64,000 nucleotides of DNA from contig NOKP01000014.1 of assembly GCA_002682825.1 (NCBI GenBank), positions 1,351,781 to 1,415,780 on the forward strand, read 5' to 3'. Shown piece after piece: positions 38,398 to 50,627 of the stretch (the first letter of the stretch is position 1; every line of letters begins with the position of its first letter). The notes beneath the pieces were generated by a model. That model was not told where the DNA came from, searched no databases, and saw only the letters and a list, made by a program, of their open reading frames with translations. The DNA comes from Neonectria sp. B-13 (lineage: Eukaryota; Ascomycota; Sordariomycetes; Hypocreales; Nectriaceae). The position numbers and the translations under genes were made by a program.

Positions 38398-39704
38398 AAC
38401 TTTGTCCAATCAAGCGCAGATCTAGATCAGTTGAGGCTGGTCAAAGTTGGATGAAGGTAGCTTCGAACTAGTCGGTGGCGATGGTCGACTTGGACGAGGG
38501 CCAATGCGAGGCCAAAGTGAAGAAGAGGGACGCCGATTTGGCGTCGAGGGCGTCGTCTGGGTCCTTTGTTGCAGGCTGGAGCGATGGCTGGTCAACCGCC
38601 TCGAGGGCAGCCGCGTGCGAGACGGTAGGTCGGGAACGGCACGTGAGCTCTGGTATGTATGTTGAGGAGATTGATGGTAGGTGAAAGTATGTGAGGTATG
38701 GTCGAACAAGGACGTGGTGGGTTGGGATGTAGTGGGACTGCAAGCTTGGCTTGACTTTGTCTCTGCCTGTGATCTTTGTGGTGTCCGTGGTCTGTAGTGA
38801 GAGAGTCGGCGAGGCTGGAAGGCTGGCCAGGCGCGTCGCAAAATGTCGGATGTGGAGCCTGAGGCAGCTGGGTCTCGGCCCTTTCGGGATACCGGTGATA
38901 TGAATAGGTATGGATACACGTGCGGGGGCGCGCGTTGTGGTGTGTTTGCTGCGAATGCAATTGTCGTTGAGGCACGATTTTCGTCTTGGTTTTGGGGACG
39001 CGACGAGACGAGACTAGAGACATTGGCAATTCTGCCCAGGTTGCCGTTCTGACTAAGGCACGTAGTAAGGAATTAACGGGGTACGTGCATTGCAGTACTG
39101 CTAAGTACTTACGCCGACGAAGCACTGAGTACGTACCTGAGGGCCTCACCTCAGCGGGAACCAACTGGAACATGCGCCGCCTTAACTAGTGTGGCCACCG
39201 GCCCCCCTTGCAAGCGCAGTCTACCCGTGATGCACTGGACATTGCGAATACAGCACTTGCGGTATCGGGTTTTCCATAGAGCTCTTTAGGGAGTAGATAT
39301 GTAACTAGCAGTTCGCCCAAGACCCAAGACAAGGGGGTAAATTCTTGCCATGATGATCCGCATCAAGTGGGCCAATGTCGCGGTTGTAGCATATGCACAA
39401 ATCGGGGCTCCATGGCGTCCCACAAACCAAGCCCCAGCCAGCCCAGCCCACTGCCCTGCCACTTAAATGACACTAGGTTAAACGCGAACGCGGTACAAAC
39501 CTTACAAGGGATTTGCTGGATAATCGCCTTGACTCGACTCCAAGTCCAACCACCACCACCGACGACACTCCCCACGCATACAACAACTTTTGACGGCTAG
39601 CCTCGTTAGCCTGTGCCTGTGCTTGTGCCTGTGCCTGTACCTGGCCTGTCTGTGCAGCCAGCTTTCTTCTCCTGCCCGGCCTCGTTTCTCCTCGGCGTAG
39701 CACG
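38398..39704. promoter_or_regulatory. divergent region PAP1 / forkhead gene
   Basis: 1.3 kb between divergent starts. It includes CT-rich leader sequence before the forkhead gene. Short open frames on both strands lack family resemblance. Confidence 0.45.
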
Positions 39705-41761
39705 ATGCCGCCCTCTGCCAAACGAGCCCCAAGGGCCCGTCGCGATCCGCGCAAGGGTGCGACCACCGCGCCCGCCGACCTCGAAGACTCTTCCCCAAGT
39801 CGCCCTGCGAAGCGTCGCAAGAAGGTACGCCTAGAAACATGATTGCTGCCGGCCTCACCCGCCTGCATCTCGCTGACACCATCTCTTCGGCTGCAGATTC
39901 ACGACGACGACTCGCCCCCGGCCACCGACGACGACCAACTGGTGTCGCAGATCACTCAGCAGCTGCGGAATCAGCCCGTTCAAGCCAGCAAAGACCACGC
40001 CAATGCCATCCACGAAGCCAACGGAGACGGCGTCAAGGCCTACGCGAAGGTCGCTGCTCAGGACTGGACCTTCTACATCACCAAGCTCACCGTCAACATC
40101 GGTCGCGCCCCCGAGATATCACACGCCGGCAGTGGCGACAACGAGGACGAAGACCAGATCCATATCGACCTGGGCCCCAGCAAGATGGTGTCCCGTGAAC
40201 ATGCTTCCATCAGCTTTGACTCGAAGGATGAGAAGTGGTTTCTGCGTGTCAAGGGTCGCAATGGTGCCAAGGTTGACGGTCAGCCGCTCAAGGTCGGCCT
40301 CGCCCACCCTCTCACCAGCGGCGAGGTCATCGAGATTGGAAATGTTGAGATGATCTTTGTGCTCCCGTCAGAGATTAGTCCTTTGCATGTGCACACCATG
40401 TTCCTGCAACGCTGTGGACTCAGCGCCGACACACCTCAGGCTCGATCCTCTCGCCGGCAACCCCTCATCGCGCCCGCACCTCCCGAGTATAAGCGACCGG
40501 GCACGCCGCCATCCGCCCAGAGTCTGCGCACCTCTCATACAAAGTCACCTGCTGCCAGCACCCCAGCGGTCATGGTGGGTGCCAACGGCGTGGACCTCAG
40601 CCAGGATGAGAATCAACACATCAAACCCCAGTACAGCTACGCCCAGATGATCACCCAGGCCATTCTGAATGCCCCCGATGGCAAGTTGAACTTGAATGGT
40701 ATCTACACCTTCATTATGAGCAGTTACTCATACTACCGGCACCAGCAAGCCGCAGGCTGGCAGGTGAGTTTCTTAGGCACCCGCTGGCCCTGATTTTGTA
40801 TGTGCTGACCTTGGCCAGAATTCCATCCGACACAACCTTTCGCTCAACAAGGCGTTTGACAAGATTGCTCGGTCAACCGACGAGCCAGGCAAGGGAATGA
40901 AGTGGCAGATTGTCCCCGAGGCCCGGGACGAGATGGTGCGGAACGCGTACCGAATTGGCCGTGGAGGCCACAGAGGATCTTCGGCTCCGTCTTCACCGAG
41001 CCAACTCAGCTACATCACACATGGGCCAAGAGATATGGCATCCAGAGAGCCCACATCCGCTCGGAAACGCCGGGGCTCACCTTTGGCATCACCACCTCCC
41101 AGACCATCTCTCCTCATCGCCCAATCGACTCCTGATAGGCCATCCGACCGATCTTTGGGACGGAGTGCAATGCTCACTGGCGATGGTAGCCCGCTCCCGC
41201 GCCCCAGAAAGACAACCGCGGCGGATTCCTTCTCATCTTACCATCCTCAGTCACCCACTCTCACCTCTTCATATCTTCAGGAGGATGGAACGTCCTTCGT
41301 GACTCCCGCGCCCCCGAGGGTCCACCCGAAGCTGGCTCCCCCGAGCACAGCGCAGCGGCCCAGTCAGCACATGCCAACGAGTTCCCCCGCGCCATTCTGG
41401 AAGTATGCCGATATTGGGAGCACTCCGTTGAAGCCGCTGGGCACATATGAAATGAGCCCGTCCAAGCCTGGAGGCGGATTGCCACCACAGAGCAGCAGCC
41501 CTCCCCGTGGAAACAAATCCCCTCCTAGCAGTCCATCGCGACCGCAAAAGTCCAGTCCACAGCCACTCGCCGACCCTGGCGAAGCGGAAGAAGAGGAAGG
41601 ATTTGATTTGACCAAGTATGTTTAGTCCCATCACTGACATCCATTTTCATCCACATTGTGCTAACGTTGTATGACCTAGGGGATTCCAGAGTATCGGATC
41701 ATATCACGCTCCGGTGGGAAGAGGTGCTGCCATTGCGAGCGCCCTGAAAGGCCGCATTTGA
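39705..41761 (+). CDS. FHA-forkhead transcription factor (Fkh1/Fkh2 type)
   Basis: Four exons, 39705-39824, 39897-40763, 40819-41615 and 41680-41761, encode 621 residues. An FHA domain (about 97-200; SREHASI and GRNGAKV signatures) is followed by a forkhead DNA-binding domain (about 282-363) with KPQYSYAQMITQAI and NSIRHNLSLNK. The intron falls right before NSIRHNLS, a common position in fungal forkhead genes. The C-terminal half is Ser/Pro-rich with many SP/TP sites, as expected for a CDK-regulated cell-cycle factor. Yeast Fkh1/Fkh2 drive mitotic and CLB2-cluster genes. A short last exon encodes a Gly/Ala-rich tail. Confidence 0.93.
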
Positions 41762-42396
41762 CGCTGATATGACGATGACGATGACGATGATGATGAGAAG
41801 GTGTTTTACTTGCATACCGACGGGTATACTACGTAGCTTTTTGTGTCGTTTATCAACAAGCTGGCTTCAGCCCATCACGCTTTCCTGCACCAACGAGACA
41901 AGATTTAGACGACTTGCGCCAAGTAGACCCGGGATTCAGTTCGTGGCTGTGAACCTGCTCGTGGCTGTTGTCTTATTGATTACCCATGAAGCGCCTGTCA
42001 GCGGCTTGTTGTTACACTCACTGGTGGCTGTCCACGGTATTCCAAGCTTCGGCTAGGCCTCGAGCTGCCGACCTGAGACCATGTTTCCTAGAGACAGTAT
42101 TTGCTCATAATTTACCAATATTGGTATTGGAGTGAAGATATTTCCTCGGTCTGGCGGCTCTACCTAGCCTTTTCTAGCTCCCCATGCAATATGTGAACCC
42201 GCCTATATAGATGTAGATGCAAATGTATGACCGCCCACCATCCCAAGACCTACGCCAGGGGTCGTCTCCATTTAGAACCATTCATCGCATTATACATGTA
42301 CAATTCCTACTTTTACACACCAGTGTGCAAATCCTAGTCGCACAACAGCATCGCGGAGTCATCGCGGAGTCAATGTGAGACAACATGGTGACAGGC
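41762..42396. other. convergent 3' region of forkhead gene and CLU1
   Basis: 635 bp between convergent stop codons; it begins with a short ATGACG-type repeat just past the forkhead stop codon (about 41768-41795). No gene is seen. Confidence 0.5.
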
Positions 42397-45300
42397 TTAT
42401 CGCGTCGCCTGGCCTCTCCTCTTCGGGTTCCCACGACTGGGTCGCTTCTTGGACGTCTTGTTCTTCTGGTCGCCGCCCTCGATGAACTTGAGCAGTTCGT
42501 CGATGCTGCGAGAATCGATTTGTGAACCATCAGGGTTGAGACCCTGGGGTACAGCAGAGGCTGCCTGGGCTGGGGAAGCTGTCGTGTTGAATCGGATCCC
42601 AGATCGAATTCGTCGCTCTTGGACGTCCTTGGCGTGCTTGGCGATGGAGACGGCATTTTGCGTCAGCTGTTCCAACCAGCTCTCCGCTTCCTTTGTGTTC
42701 TTGTCCTCTGCTCCAAGCTCCGCCAAGAACACGTTGTACGACTCACGCATCCGGCTGACTGCTCCCTTAGAATCATGGTCAAGAGCGAGTGCTTGCGCAA
42801 GCTGGAACAGCAGGGTGGCCGAGTTGACCGACTGCTTGCCGAAGACTGACTCGCATACGCGCAGCGACTCCTCAAACCAGAGTCGAGACTCGTGGTAGGC
42901 CTTGAGATGCTGCAGCATCACCGCAGCGTTGTTAATAGTAGTGATGGAGTCGGGGTGACCAGGTCCGTAGATAATCTTCCACATCTTCAAGGCGTGCTTG
43001 GAGTAAACGAGGGCACCCTTGCTGTCGCCCACTTGGTGCAAAAACAGGCTCAGGTTGAGGTAGTTTAGCAGCGTCTCAGCTGAGTCCACACCGACGGTCC
43101 TTTCGGCGACGATGATGGCCTTCCTGGCAAGCTCTACAGCAGCCTCCTTATCGTCAAGCTGGTAGTACAGCATGGATAGGCTGTTGTAGACCCTTGCGAC
43201 CTCGGGGTGCAGGATCCCATAAATCTGCTCGTGCAGAGACAGAGATTCCAATAAGAGCTCTTGGCCAAGCTTCTTCTGGTTCTGCATGATGGAAATGCGA
43301 CCGGCTTCAAGGGCTTCCTCGGCGAGGGCGCTCCTGGGGGCCGCGTCCTTGATTAGGGGTACCATGTCGACAATGTCGTCAGCACTGAACGTGTGGATGT
43401 TGACAGGGGCCGCAACAACCGGGGGAGGCGATTCACGGCCCTTCTTCTTCTTCTTCTTAGACTCGCCGTTAGCCTGACCGTTGGCGGCGGGTTTGGCCGG
43501 CTTGGTAGGGATATTTGCGGCCGAGTCATCGGGCGAAAACGAGTAATCCCGAGCCTGGACCTGTATGCCGAGCCTCAAGCACACCTCGCGGAGAAGCTGG
43601 GTAGGTCGAACCTGCGATGACCACTGTTGGTCCAGCTTGTACCTGAAACGCTTGAGGATTTGCTCCTCGATGCTCGCTCGCAGGCTCTCGGGTGTGAGCT
43701 TCTCGAAGGACCAATCCGCATCCGTGTAGAGGGCACGCAAGTCCGATTCAAGTTCGGCAGCGGGCTTTGAGTTGAATTCATGACCGAGAAGGCAATTAAG
43801 CAGGTGCGAAACGCAGGCGGGGATGGCCGGGACAGGCAAATGGCGCAGGTGAACTGCAGCGACATGCTTGAAAGACCGGGTGACCATGTCCTGAACGGCA
43901 ATCTCCCTCAAGCATTGTAGCCTCTCGGTGCTGCTCAGCTCGGCAACCTTGCCCAGGTACCGAACGTTGATTCCACGCTTGTGCAGAAGTCGGCTAAGCG
44001 ACTGGCCATCCATGGGGAAGCTGATATCGGATTCAGACAGCTCGCGCAACAGACCAGGGATGACTTGCTCGCGCAAGTAAGCGCCTGCTGCTCTGACCTC
44101 GGTCTCATCTGCAGCGAACTCGGCCTTCTCATCGTCCGTCTGCGGGACCTGGCCGCTGAAGGCGTCTGGGTTCAGCGCAAATCGGAAGTCGGAGAGGTCG
44201 GGCTGCGCCTTTTCCTCTTTCTTCTCCTTCGCCACCTTCTTGCTCTTGGTTTTGGCGGTCTTCTCCCCGTCGCTATCCTCATCGCTGTCCTCATCACTGT
44301 CCTCGTCGCTGGATTCATCGCTGGATTCGTCACTTGTCTCTTCCTTCTCGGGCTTCGCCGCCGCTTCGTTTCGGCGGGCAAGTTCCTTGTCCACCCACTG
44401 TTTCATCCGATAGCGCCCGAAAGAGTCGACGAGTTCCGGTCGCAGGACGGTCATCCGATGAGGATACTCCGCCGCACCCTCGTCGTCGCCGTGTTCCTCC
44501 AGCCAGGCAATATCCAAGGGTGTGATTCTGTAAAGGTCCAGAACGTACTTGCGCCCATCAGTCCCCATCAGTCCCTTGGTTTCAACGCTCGCCTCTAGGT
44601 CAAATCGCTTTCCATCCTTATCCCAGACAGGATGCTTCTTGACCTTGAGTGCCTTGGACAGCTGGGCAAATCCTGCAGCGAACCGTTCATCCGCAGCCAC
44701 GATATCCTTTCCATCAACCGCACCGTAATCAATCTGGTTCTCACCGGGTTCGCGCTGCTTGAAAATTCCGGGCACAATACTCTGACCAACGATCCGCTTT
44801 CCGATATAATCAACGACGGCGGTAGCCGGAGTGAAGAGACCGTCGATGTCGAGTTGGTTCACCAGCTTTACGCCAGCCACATCCTTGCCGGTGGCGACTC
44901 TGGCAGCCTCGTCGCCGCCCTCGGAAGTAAAAGTGCCAACACCGTCAGCACCGAAAGAGAAGAAGATGTTGTTATAGACGAATATCTGGGCATCCCTGCA
45001 CTCGGTAGGGTTTAGCGGTGCGATCTCCCCACGGGCAACCATGACGGCGCCTTTAGTAGCCGCGTCATTGTAGTCGGCAAACAGCTTGGACACCAGACGC
45101 TCGCGGAAAACCCTGTCTTGAACGGTGTCCCGAGGAAGTTCCTTGGCCGACTGGAACTCTTCATTCCAATCTCGTAGAGTGTCAGTATTGTCGACTCCAG
45201 CGAGCAGGTACGTCTCCTGGGATCGCGTAGGATCAGGGAGATGTGTGCAGAGGGAGGAGGTAGGGGAGGGCACAGCCCAAGGGGCGGCAGGAACGGCGTT

Positions 45301-46411
45301 GGTGATCTGGAAGGTGGCCAAGGGGTCTCTTTGGTTGTTGTACTCCTGGAGCTGTGTGAAGGAATCGGCAAAAGAGGGAGAAACGAGCTCGACTAGACTG
45401 AGTAGAGAGTGGGATGCTTGCCCCTTGGGCGCTGGCCTGGGGAAGGGATCGAACTTTGCGTTGGACGACTTGTTGATGAAGAAGCCGGAGACGTGGGATG
45501 TGATTTGATATTGCTCGCCCTCGGTTGTGGTGACGATGAGGTACAGCAAGTGGCCGCGCTGCCTCAGGTGGGGAGGGGGGGGGTTCCAGGGCGACAGGGA
45601 GATGGATTTCACAGTCTTGGGTGCCGGCTCGGACTCCTTGGGAATGAGGCTGGTCAGGGGGGGGATGGCCTGGAAATCGTAGTCCTTGATGGGCAGCTCA
45701 GCGGCAGCATCGTCGTTGCTCCCGTGGGCCTCGTTGGCGACAGTCTCGAAGAGCGAGAGACCAGGTAGAACGCCCTGGGAGGTTTCGGAGCGGTCACCAG
45801 CGGCGCCAATCAGCTCTCGAATGCGGATGAGATGAATGCGAGCCTCCTTCTCGGTGTAGGGATCTTGGACCAGGTGGAACTCGGGGTTGGGGCCAAGCTC
45901 AGGGATCTCAGCGAGGGGGATGAAGTCGTTGATGCGTTCGCCGTTGTACTCGAGGTGAAAGCACGTGTACTGGAAGGCTGCGGGAAGGTCGATGACGGAC
46001 TGGCGAACCTCGTGGACCTGTTCTTGGGACGAGACCTTCACGGCTGGGTGAGCATATTGGACACGCAGACTGGGACCAGGCGGAAGTGACTAACCATGAT
46101 CTGCATATTCTTAGACTTTGCGTCCGGCAGGACAATGGTAAGGTTGAGAAGAGCTGGCCATGGACGGGATTAGAAGCCAATTGAGACGAGGACAATGGTG
46201 GCAAGAATTACCTTCGGCTCCTACATCGACATCGGGAGCAGGCATGGTGTTCTCCAGCTCCTCGCTCGCGACGGCTGTAGCATTGCTTGGTTAGCTCGTG
46301 GCCGAGGGTAGTGACTGCAGTGACGGGGGTCCACGATGTCGGATCGTCAACGCTCGGGTTTACAATTTACTTACCTGGCGCGGCAGCTGGAGGGGCAGGG
46401 TCGGAAGCCAT
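42397..46411 (-). CDS. CLU1: Clu1/CluA clustered-mitochondria protein (Tif31)
   Basis: Four exons, 46411-46375, 46274-46212, 46153-46095 and 46035-42397, encode 1265 residues. Three small 5' exons were placed to recover MASDPAPPAAAP and LNLTIVLPDAKSKNMQIMV. The third intron must end at GTGAAG|GTC, because the nearby CAG gives an immediate stop. The N-terminal CLU_N region (FQYTCFHLEYNGERINDF), the Clu domain (about 339-575, RDWNEEFQSAKELPR) and TPR repeats (about 969-1202) are in the usual order. The protein binds mRNAs for mitochondrial proteins, helps place mitochondria and was described as an eIF3-associated factor. An acidic Ser-Asp-Glu run near 618-645 precedes a Lys-rich patch; a second Lys run lies before the TPRs. 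The C-terminus is basic. Confidence 0.95.
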
Positions 46412-46997
46412 GATTCAAACTATGAGGATGGGAGAAACCAAACAAAGAAGGAGACGAAGTGGCACAGAAGAAGAAAGGAACCAGGCATGGGACATGCGCT
46501 GGCGATGACGGGCAATTGAACAACGACTTGGTCTGTCGAATTGTCAAATCGTCAAACTGTCGAAATGCCAAAAGATGGAGAGCGGTGGGCGGGAGGAGAG
46601 AGAAAAATTCATTGCCGTCGACAACCACCTAGAGGCTAGCCGGCAGCTGGGACTAGCCGGCAGCTGGTGGGGAGGGCAAAGGAGGGGTGCCCTGGACAGC
46701 AGCGATACCTGTGTTGGATGCTAATATTGTGCGGGTGGCGTAGGTACCACTCGGGTATCACGGTAAGCCGCATTCCCGGCCGCCGGCTCCCCAGAGAGTC
46801 GATAAGCCACTAGTCCGAGAGGGGAAGAAAGTAAACAATTAAACATCCCGTTAGACGTACTTCATTCATGATCAATCATCTCTCGACATCTCCTCCTGCG
46901 GCATCGCTGTCCCTCATACTACTCCTCATAGGTATTCTTTGCTTATCGTGCTTCACTGCACCAGAAAGGTCACCTATTCCTGTACTCAGCATCTTCA
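46412..46997. promoter_or_regulatory. divergent promoter CLU1 / unknown gene
   Basis: 586 bp between divergent starts. It holds a 15-bp direct repeat (46636-46667). Confidence 0.5.
46636..46667. repeat. 15-bp direct repeat with E-box-like core
   Basis: Two perfect copies of CTAGCCGGCAGCTGG separated by two bases (46636-46650 and 46653-46667). Each holds the palindromes GCCGGC and CAGCTG. Confidence 0.95.
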
Positions 46998-49625
46998 ATG
47001 ATCGAGACGATATGCCCCTTTCCCTCGCCATCGGCGCATCGCTCGCTGGCCGACAGAGGCCGCCCCAAGACCAAGGACGACCTGCAGCCATGGACTGCCG
47101 CTCGATGCCACCGGATTCTTCGTCAACTGCAATGTCGTCTTGGCACTCTGCGAAAACTGGTCCAGGAGGCCCGCCAGCCTACGACGAGAGGCACATCCAA
47201 GCGAGCTGGCTCCCGGGAGGAGCACACGAGGCCACCGAAACGCACCCGATACACATACGCACAACGTCGATCGGCCTCGTCTAACACAAAGACTGCAACT
47301 GCGACTTTGACGACACCCACGCGGTCCGTCCGCACGCTCGGCACGATGAACTTGGGGCGCTGCTCTCCCGCCTCTGAGCGGGTTGACTTTCCCACGCCCA
47401 TGCTTCGCAGGATTTGCGCTCAGTCTGCCTCATCTGGATGCTCCCCGAGGAGAGAAGACACTGCACGTTTGACGGCTTCGTCACTAGTCGGAGAGCTGCA
47501 GTCGCTCCGCCGATTGGCTCCCGAGGGTCACTACCGCATTTACGAAGCTATTTTTGGGTGGTTGAGCAGCTTGTTACGGTCGACCGAGGTCAAAACGCCA
47601 ACGCCACACCCAAAGAGCCTGCTTGGTATGTGCCTTCGAAAGGTGCCCGCAGCTCTGGCCGAAATCGAAACATGGGACCGTAAAATCGCAGAGGAGAACG
47701 GAACCAAATCTGTATTGGACTTATCGAACGCCTCTGTCGAGCTTTACGGACAGCTCGAGGCCTTTGGATCAGCCGGTATGGGATGGAAACCGTTGAGCCT
47801 GGTCGTTCGCGCACATGCATCATCCATCCTGGCCGAGGCCGTGTCTGAAGGCCTGTTTGAGCCTGAATTCGTACGGCTGTTGGCTGAGCTTTACCTGAGC
47901 TTCAAATGTGCTCATGAAGCAGGGGGCATCGTGTCAAGTCTCCCGTTCCAACTGGCAGAGCCAAAGAGTTCATCGAGCACGTTTGACGAATCTAGCAAGC
48001 TGCAACCGCTAGCAGTCATTGTGAACTGTTTGCCTGACAAAGACAGGCACGCAGCGGCATTTGATTGCCTCTCAACTCTTCTCAAGAACGGAAAGCTACC
48101 GCTGGCGTGGCTATACACAAAGGGGTTTAAGGGAGTCTGGGCAACAACTCTGGAAGCTACAGCTTCGGGCAAACCCCAGCCCTCGGCGATTGAGTTCGTA
48201 TGCACCGCAATGGAACAGCTTGTGATGCACAAGGAAACTGAGGAATCGTCGAAACAAGACACGAAGAAGCAGGCCTTGGTCAACGTAGCTGCCGGATTGA
48301 CTGCGACAACGGTCACGCTAGAAGGCTGGACATGTTCCGACATGAGCCAACCTCGAAAGCAGGCGGCTCGACGACTGATGCATATACTGGATCGCTGCAT
48401 TACCGGTTTGCAGCGCAGGTGCAGGACTCGAAGCGACGGAGGTCTGTTCGTGCTTGCCATGGCCCGCTACATCGCCATGGCCAATAGCAGATATGTCGAC
48501 CCGGCTGTACGAAGACAGGCCGAGGAGGAGTGCAGACAACTAGTCGTGGACGATGGTGGTTCCTCATCGCAAACACAGTATCGCCAGGCGCTGTTTCTGG
48601 CGTGTTCCATCGCGCAGTGCCGAGGGCGGGCACGCAGCGTGGCGTGTCATGATGTCTTGTCAGAGATTTGCACTATGCTGGATGGTCTTGGACTACCTGA
48701 TTGGTTCCGCAACGGATTAAGGATGGACGGGGCCTTCGTTCTGGCACAAAAGACCAAGGATCTGAGGGACCTTGCTTTTGCAGAGAAACTTCCTGCGACC
48801 GATAGGGGACTTGCAGGGACCGGCACCGTCTTCTCGGGATGGCGATGGGAGGAGGGCATCAGCGAGTGGGTGCTTCTGAGCCCAGTGTCCAAGGCCCGAG
48901 CATACGGCAACGGCAGTGACACCAGCACAGGAGAAGGTTATGAGAGCGCGGACAACACGGGAGGAAAACAAAGCCCAAGCCGGTGCGGACGGGAGCGGGG
49001 CCGTGGCTGGGTCCGGGGGATGGCGGGAAGCCGGAGACCTTGGGGGGATGGTGTGAACAAGGAAGGGGTAGACAGCCACCTTGACAACGACCTCAACGGC
49101 GAAGGCGAGGAGGACAGTGGGGATGAGCTCAGCGGAGAGTGGGAGGATGATGATTCGGGCACTTGTGGACTTGGCCTGAGGAATGCTGCTAGGACTAGCA
49201 TTGCTGGGAGTGGTGGTGACCCAGGAGGGCGGAACCTTGGGACGAATAGTCGAAGCAGTATCAGGAGCGATATCATGGGCATCTCAGAGAGCCCTACAGG
49301 GAGGGGCAGCAAGACCTGTGGCAGCCAGGGGTCATCCTCGTCATCGGCGTCGTCCGCTGCGTCGTCACCATCGTGGCAATCACTCCCACAATTGCAGTCG
49401 CTGCCGCATCCGCGGTCTCAAACGTTGGTTGGAGTTGAAGGGAGGCCAACCAGGAGCAGCAAGCGCGCGCGCACGACACAGACCACACAGGCAAAGACAC
49501 GGACACGGACTTCGATGCAGACAGGGACTGGGGCGGGGAGGCTCAGGGGAGTGTCGCAGCGGGGAGGTGGCGGCAATGAAGATGATGAGGATGAGAATGA
49601 GGATGATTGGGACGAGCTGGTGTAG
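46998..49625 (+). CDS. large protein of unknown function
   Basis: A single 875-codon exon. I do not recognise the family. Residues about 30-56 (QPWTAARCHRILRQLQCRL, then GTLRKLV) look like a conserved helical head. Residues 57-110 are strongly basic. Residues about 160-640 are mixed hydrophobic and probably form an alpha-helical, solenoid-like fold (for example HRASSI-like and LLAELYLSFKCAHE stretches). From about 650 the protein becomes low-complexity: Gly/Ser/Arg-rich with an acidic stretch, a Ser-rich patch near 790-805, and an acidic C-terminus ending DDWDELV. The basic head and basic tail region would suit a nuclear or nucleic-acid-linked role, but that is only a guess. Coding is supported by the length, the even residue use and the lack of stops in 2.6 kb. 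Divergent from CLU1. Confidence 0.8.
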   Translation: MIETICPFPSPSAHRSLADRGRPKTKDDLQPWTAARCHRILRQLQCRLGTLRKLVQEARQPTTRGTSKRAGSREEHTRPPKRTRYTYAQRRSASSNTKTATATLTTPTRSVRTLGTMNLGRCSPASERVDFPTPMLRRICAQSASSGCSPRREDTARLTASSLVGELQSLRRLAPEGHYRIYEAIFGWLSSLLRSTEVKTPTPHPKSLLGMCLRKVPAALAEIETWDRKIAEENGTKSVLDLSNASVELYGQLEAFGSAGMGWKPLSLVVRAHASSILAEAVSEGLFEPEFVRLLAELYLSFKCAHEAGGIVSSLPFQLAEPKSSSSTFDESSKLQPLAVIVNCLPDKDRHAAAFDCLSTLLKNGKLPLAWLYTKGFKGVWATTLEATASGKPQPSAIEFVCTAMEQLVMHKETEESSKQDTKKQALVNVAAGLTATTVTLEGWTCSDMSQPRKQAARRLMHILDRCITGLQRRCRTRSDGGLFVLAMARYIAMANSRYVDPAVRRQAEEECRQLVVDDGGSSSQTQYRQALFLACSIAQCRGRARSVACHDVLSEICTMLDGLGLPDWFRNGLRMDGAFVLAQKTKDLRDLAFAEKLPATDRGLAGTGTVFSGWRWEEGISEWVLLSPVSKARAYGNGSDTSTGEGYESADNTGGKQSPSRCGRERGRGWVRGMAGSRRPWGDGVNKEGVDSHLDNDLNGEGEEDSGDELSGEWEDDDSGTCGLGLRNAARTSIAGSGGDPGGRNLGTNSRSSIRSDIMGISESPTGRGSKTCGSQGSSSSSASSAASSPSWQSLPQLQSLPHPRSQTLVGVEGRPTRSSKRARTTQTTQAKTRTRTSMQTGTGAGRLRGVSQRGGGGNEDDEDENEDDWDELV

Positions 49626-50627
49626 AGGAAGACAAGCGGGCACCCATGTTACCCAATGCAAGGTACGGATACAAAGCAGAGTAATTAGGGAGTGAATGTT
49701 CCAGGGAGCGTTCAGGGAATAACTTATCTACTAGGGAGCACCTGGGGAGAATTGAACCCGCCCCCGCCACGTCAAAGTGCTGTAGCGTCCTCCCTATTCG
49801 GTGCGCCTGTGAGGCCCTTACAGCAGCATATGTGACAGTGGGGCACCAGCCACTTGAAACCGCCGTCGCCCCGCGTGGCTCCGTGTGGCTCCGGGTGGCA
49901 CGCGAATCAATCTTCGAGGACTCCCATGTACCTCGTACCCTTCAAGTGCCGGGGAATGGCATGTTTCACAGGGCCCTGCTGGCGTCCGCTGGCGTCCACT
50001 GGCGTCGGTGCCCGTCCGTTTTCCACCAACAATTGACCAACGGACATCCCAGCCATCGCGGTGCAACATTCTCAATCTGGGCCCCCGAAACACTCGTCTT
50101 GCTTTAGCAATCTGGGTCGGGCTGTGGTGGTCTGCCCGTATTTGCATTGCTTGTCCTGGCACTGGCCCTGGTCTTTCCAAACGAATACTACACTGGGTAG
50201 ATCGTGTGCAACTGACTGTGTGTGACCAATCTCATAATTCTTCCGGCGGGGCCATCGTTCGAACCTACGGAGTCGTACTGTAATTCCTGTGCCATGCTTC
50301 GTATATATAAATATTGTGCCAATATTTTCGGCGGACCCATCCCCGTCACCGTTCCCGTCCTTTTCCCAGCGGTATTGTTACGGCTGCTAGATTGCACGCC
50401 CCTTTCCATTTTCTCTCCCAGTCTCCCTCGCTTGGGTCTTCTGGTGCTTCGTTTCGTCGCTTCTTCGTTTCTTCGCTTCTGCGTTTCTGGCCGTTTGCCT
50501 CTTGATTCATTGGGACTCCATTCCTTTTCACCCTTTGGTTTTTGATTCTTGATTCTCATTCTCCTTCTCCTCACTCACCCACGTTCCCTTCCTTCTCTTC
50601 TCTTCTCTTCCCTTTACCGTCGTCGCA
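49626..50627. promoter_or_regulatory. ferric reductase promoter with TATA box and CT-rich leader
   Basis: A TATA-type element (GTATATATAAATA, from 50301) lies about 320 bp before the start codon. The 90 bases before the ATG are almost pure pyrimidine (CTTCTCTTCTCTTC type), a common feature of strong fungal promoters and leaders. Confidence 0.6.

Noticed and set aside
43981..44598. 205-codon plus-strand frame inside CLU1
   Set aside because: Antisense shadow of a strongly conserved coding exon.
49724..49729. Single AGATAA-type GATA site upstream of the ferric reductase, possible SreA/iron-regulator site
   Set aside because: One six-base match about 900 bp upstream is expected by chance; no extended ATCWGATAA site was seen.
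49740..49830. Minus-strand GGTTCAATTC element, possible tRNA
   Set aside because: The T stem does not pair properly and no cloverleaf could be drawn.
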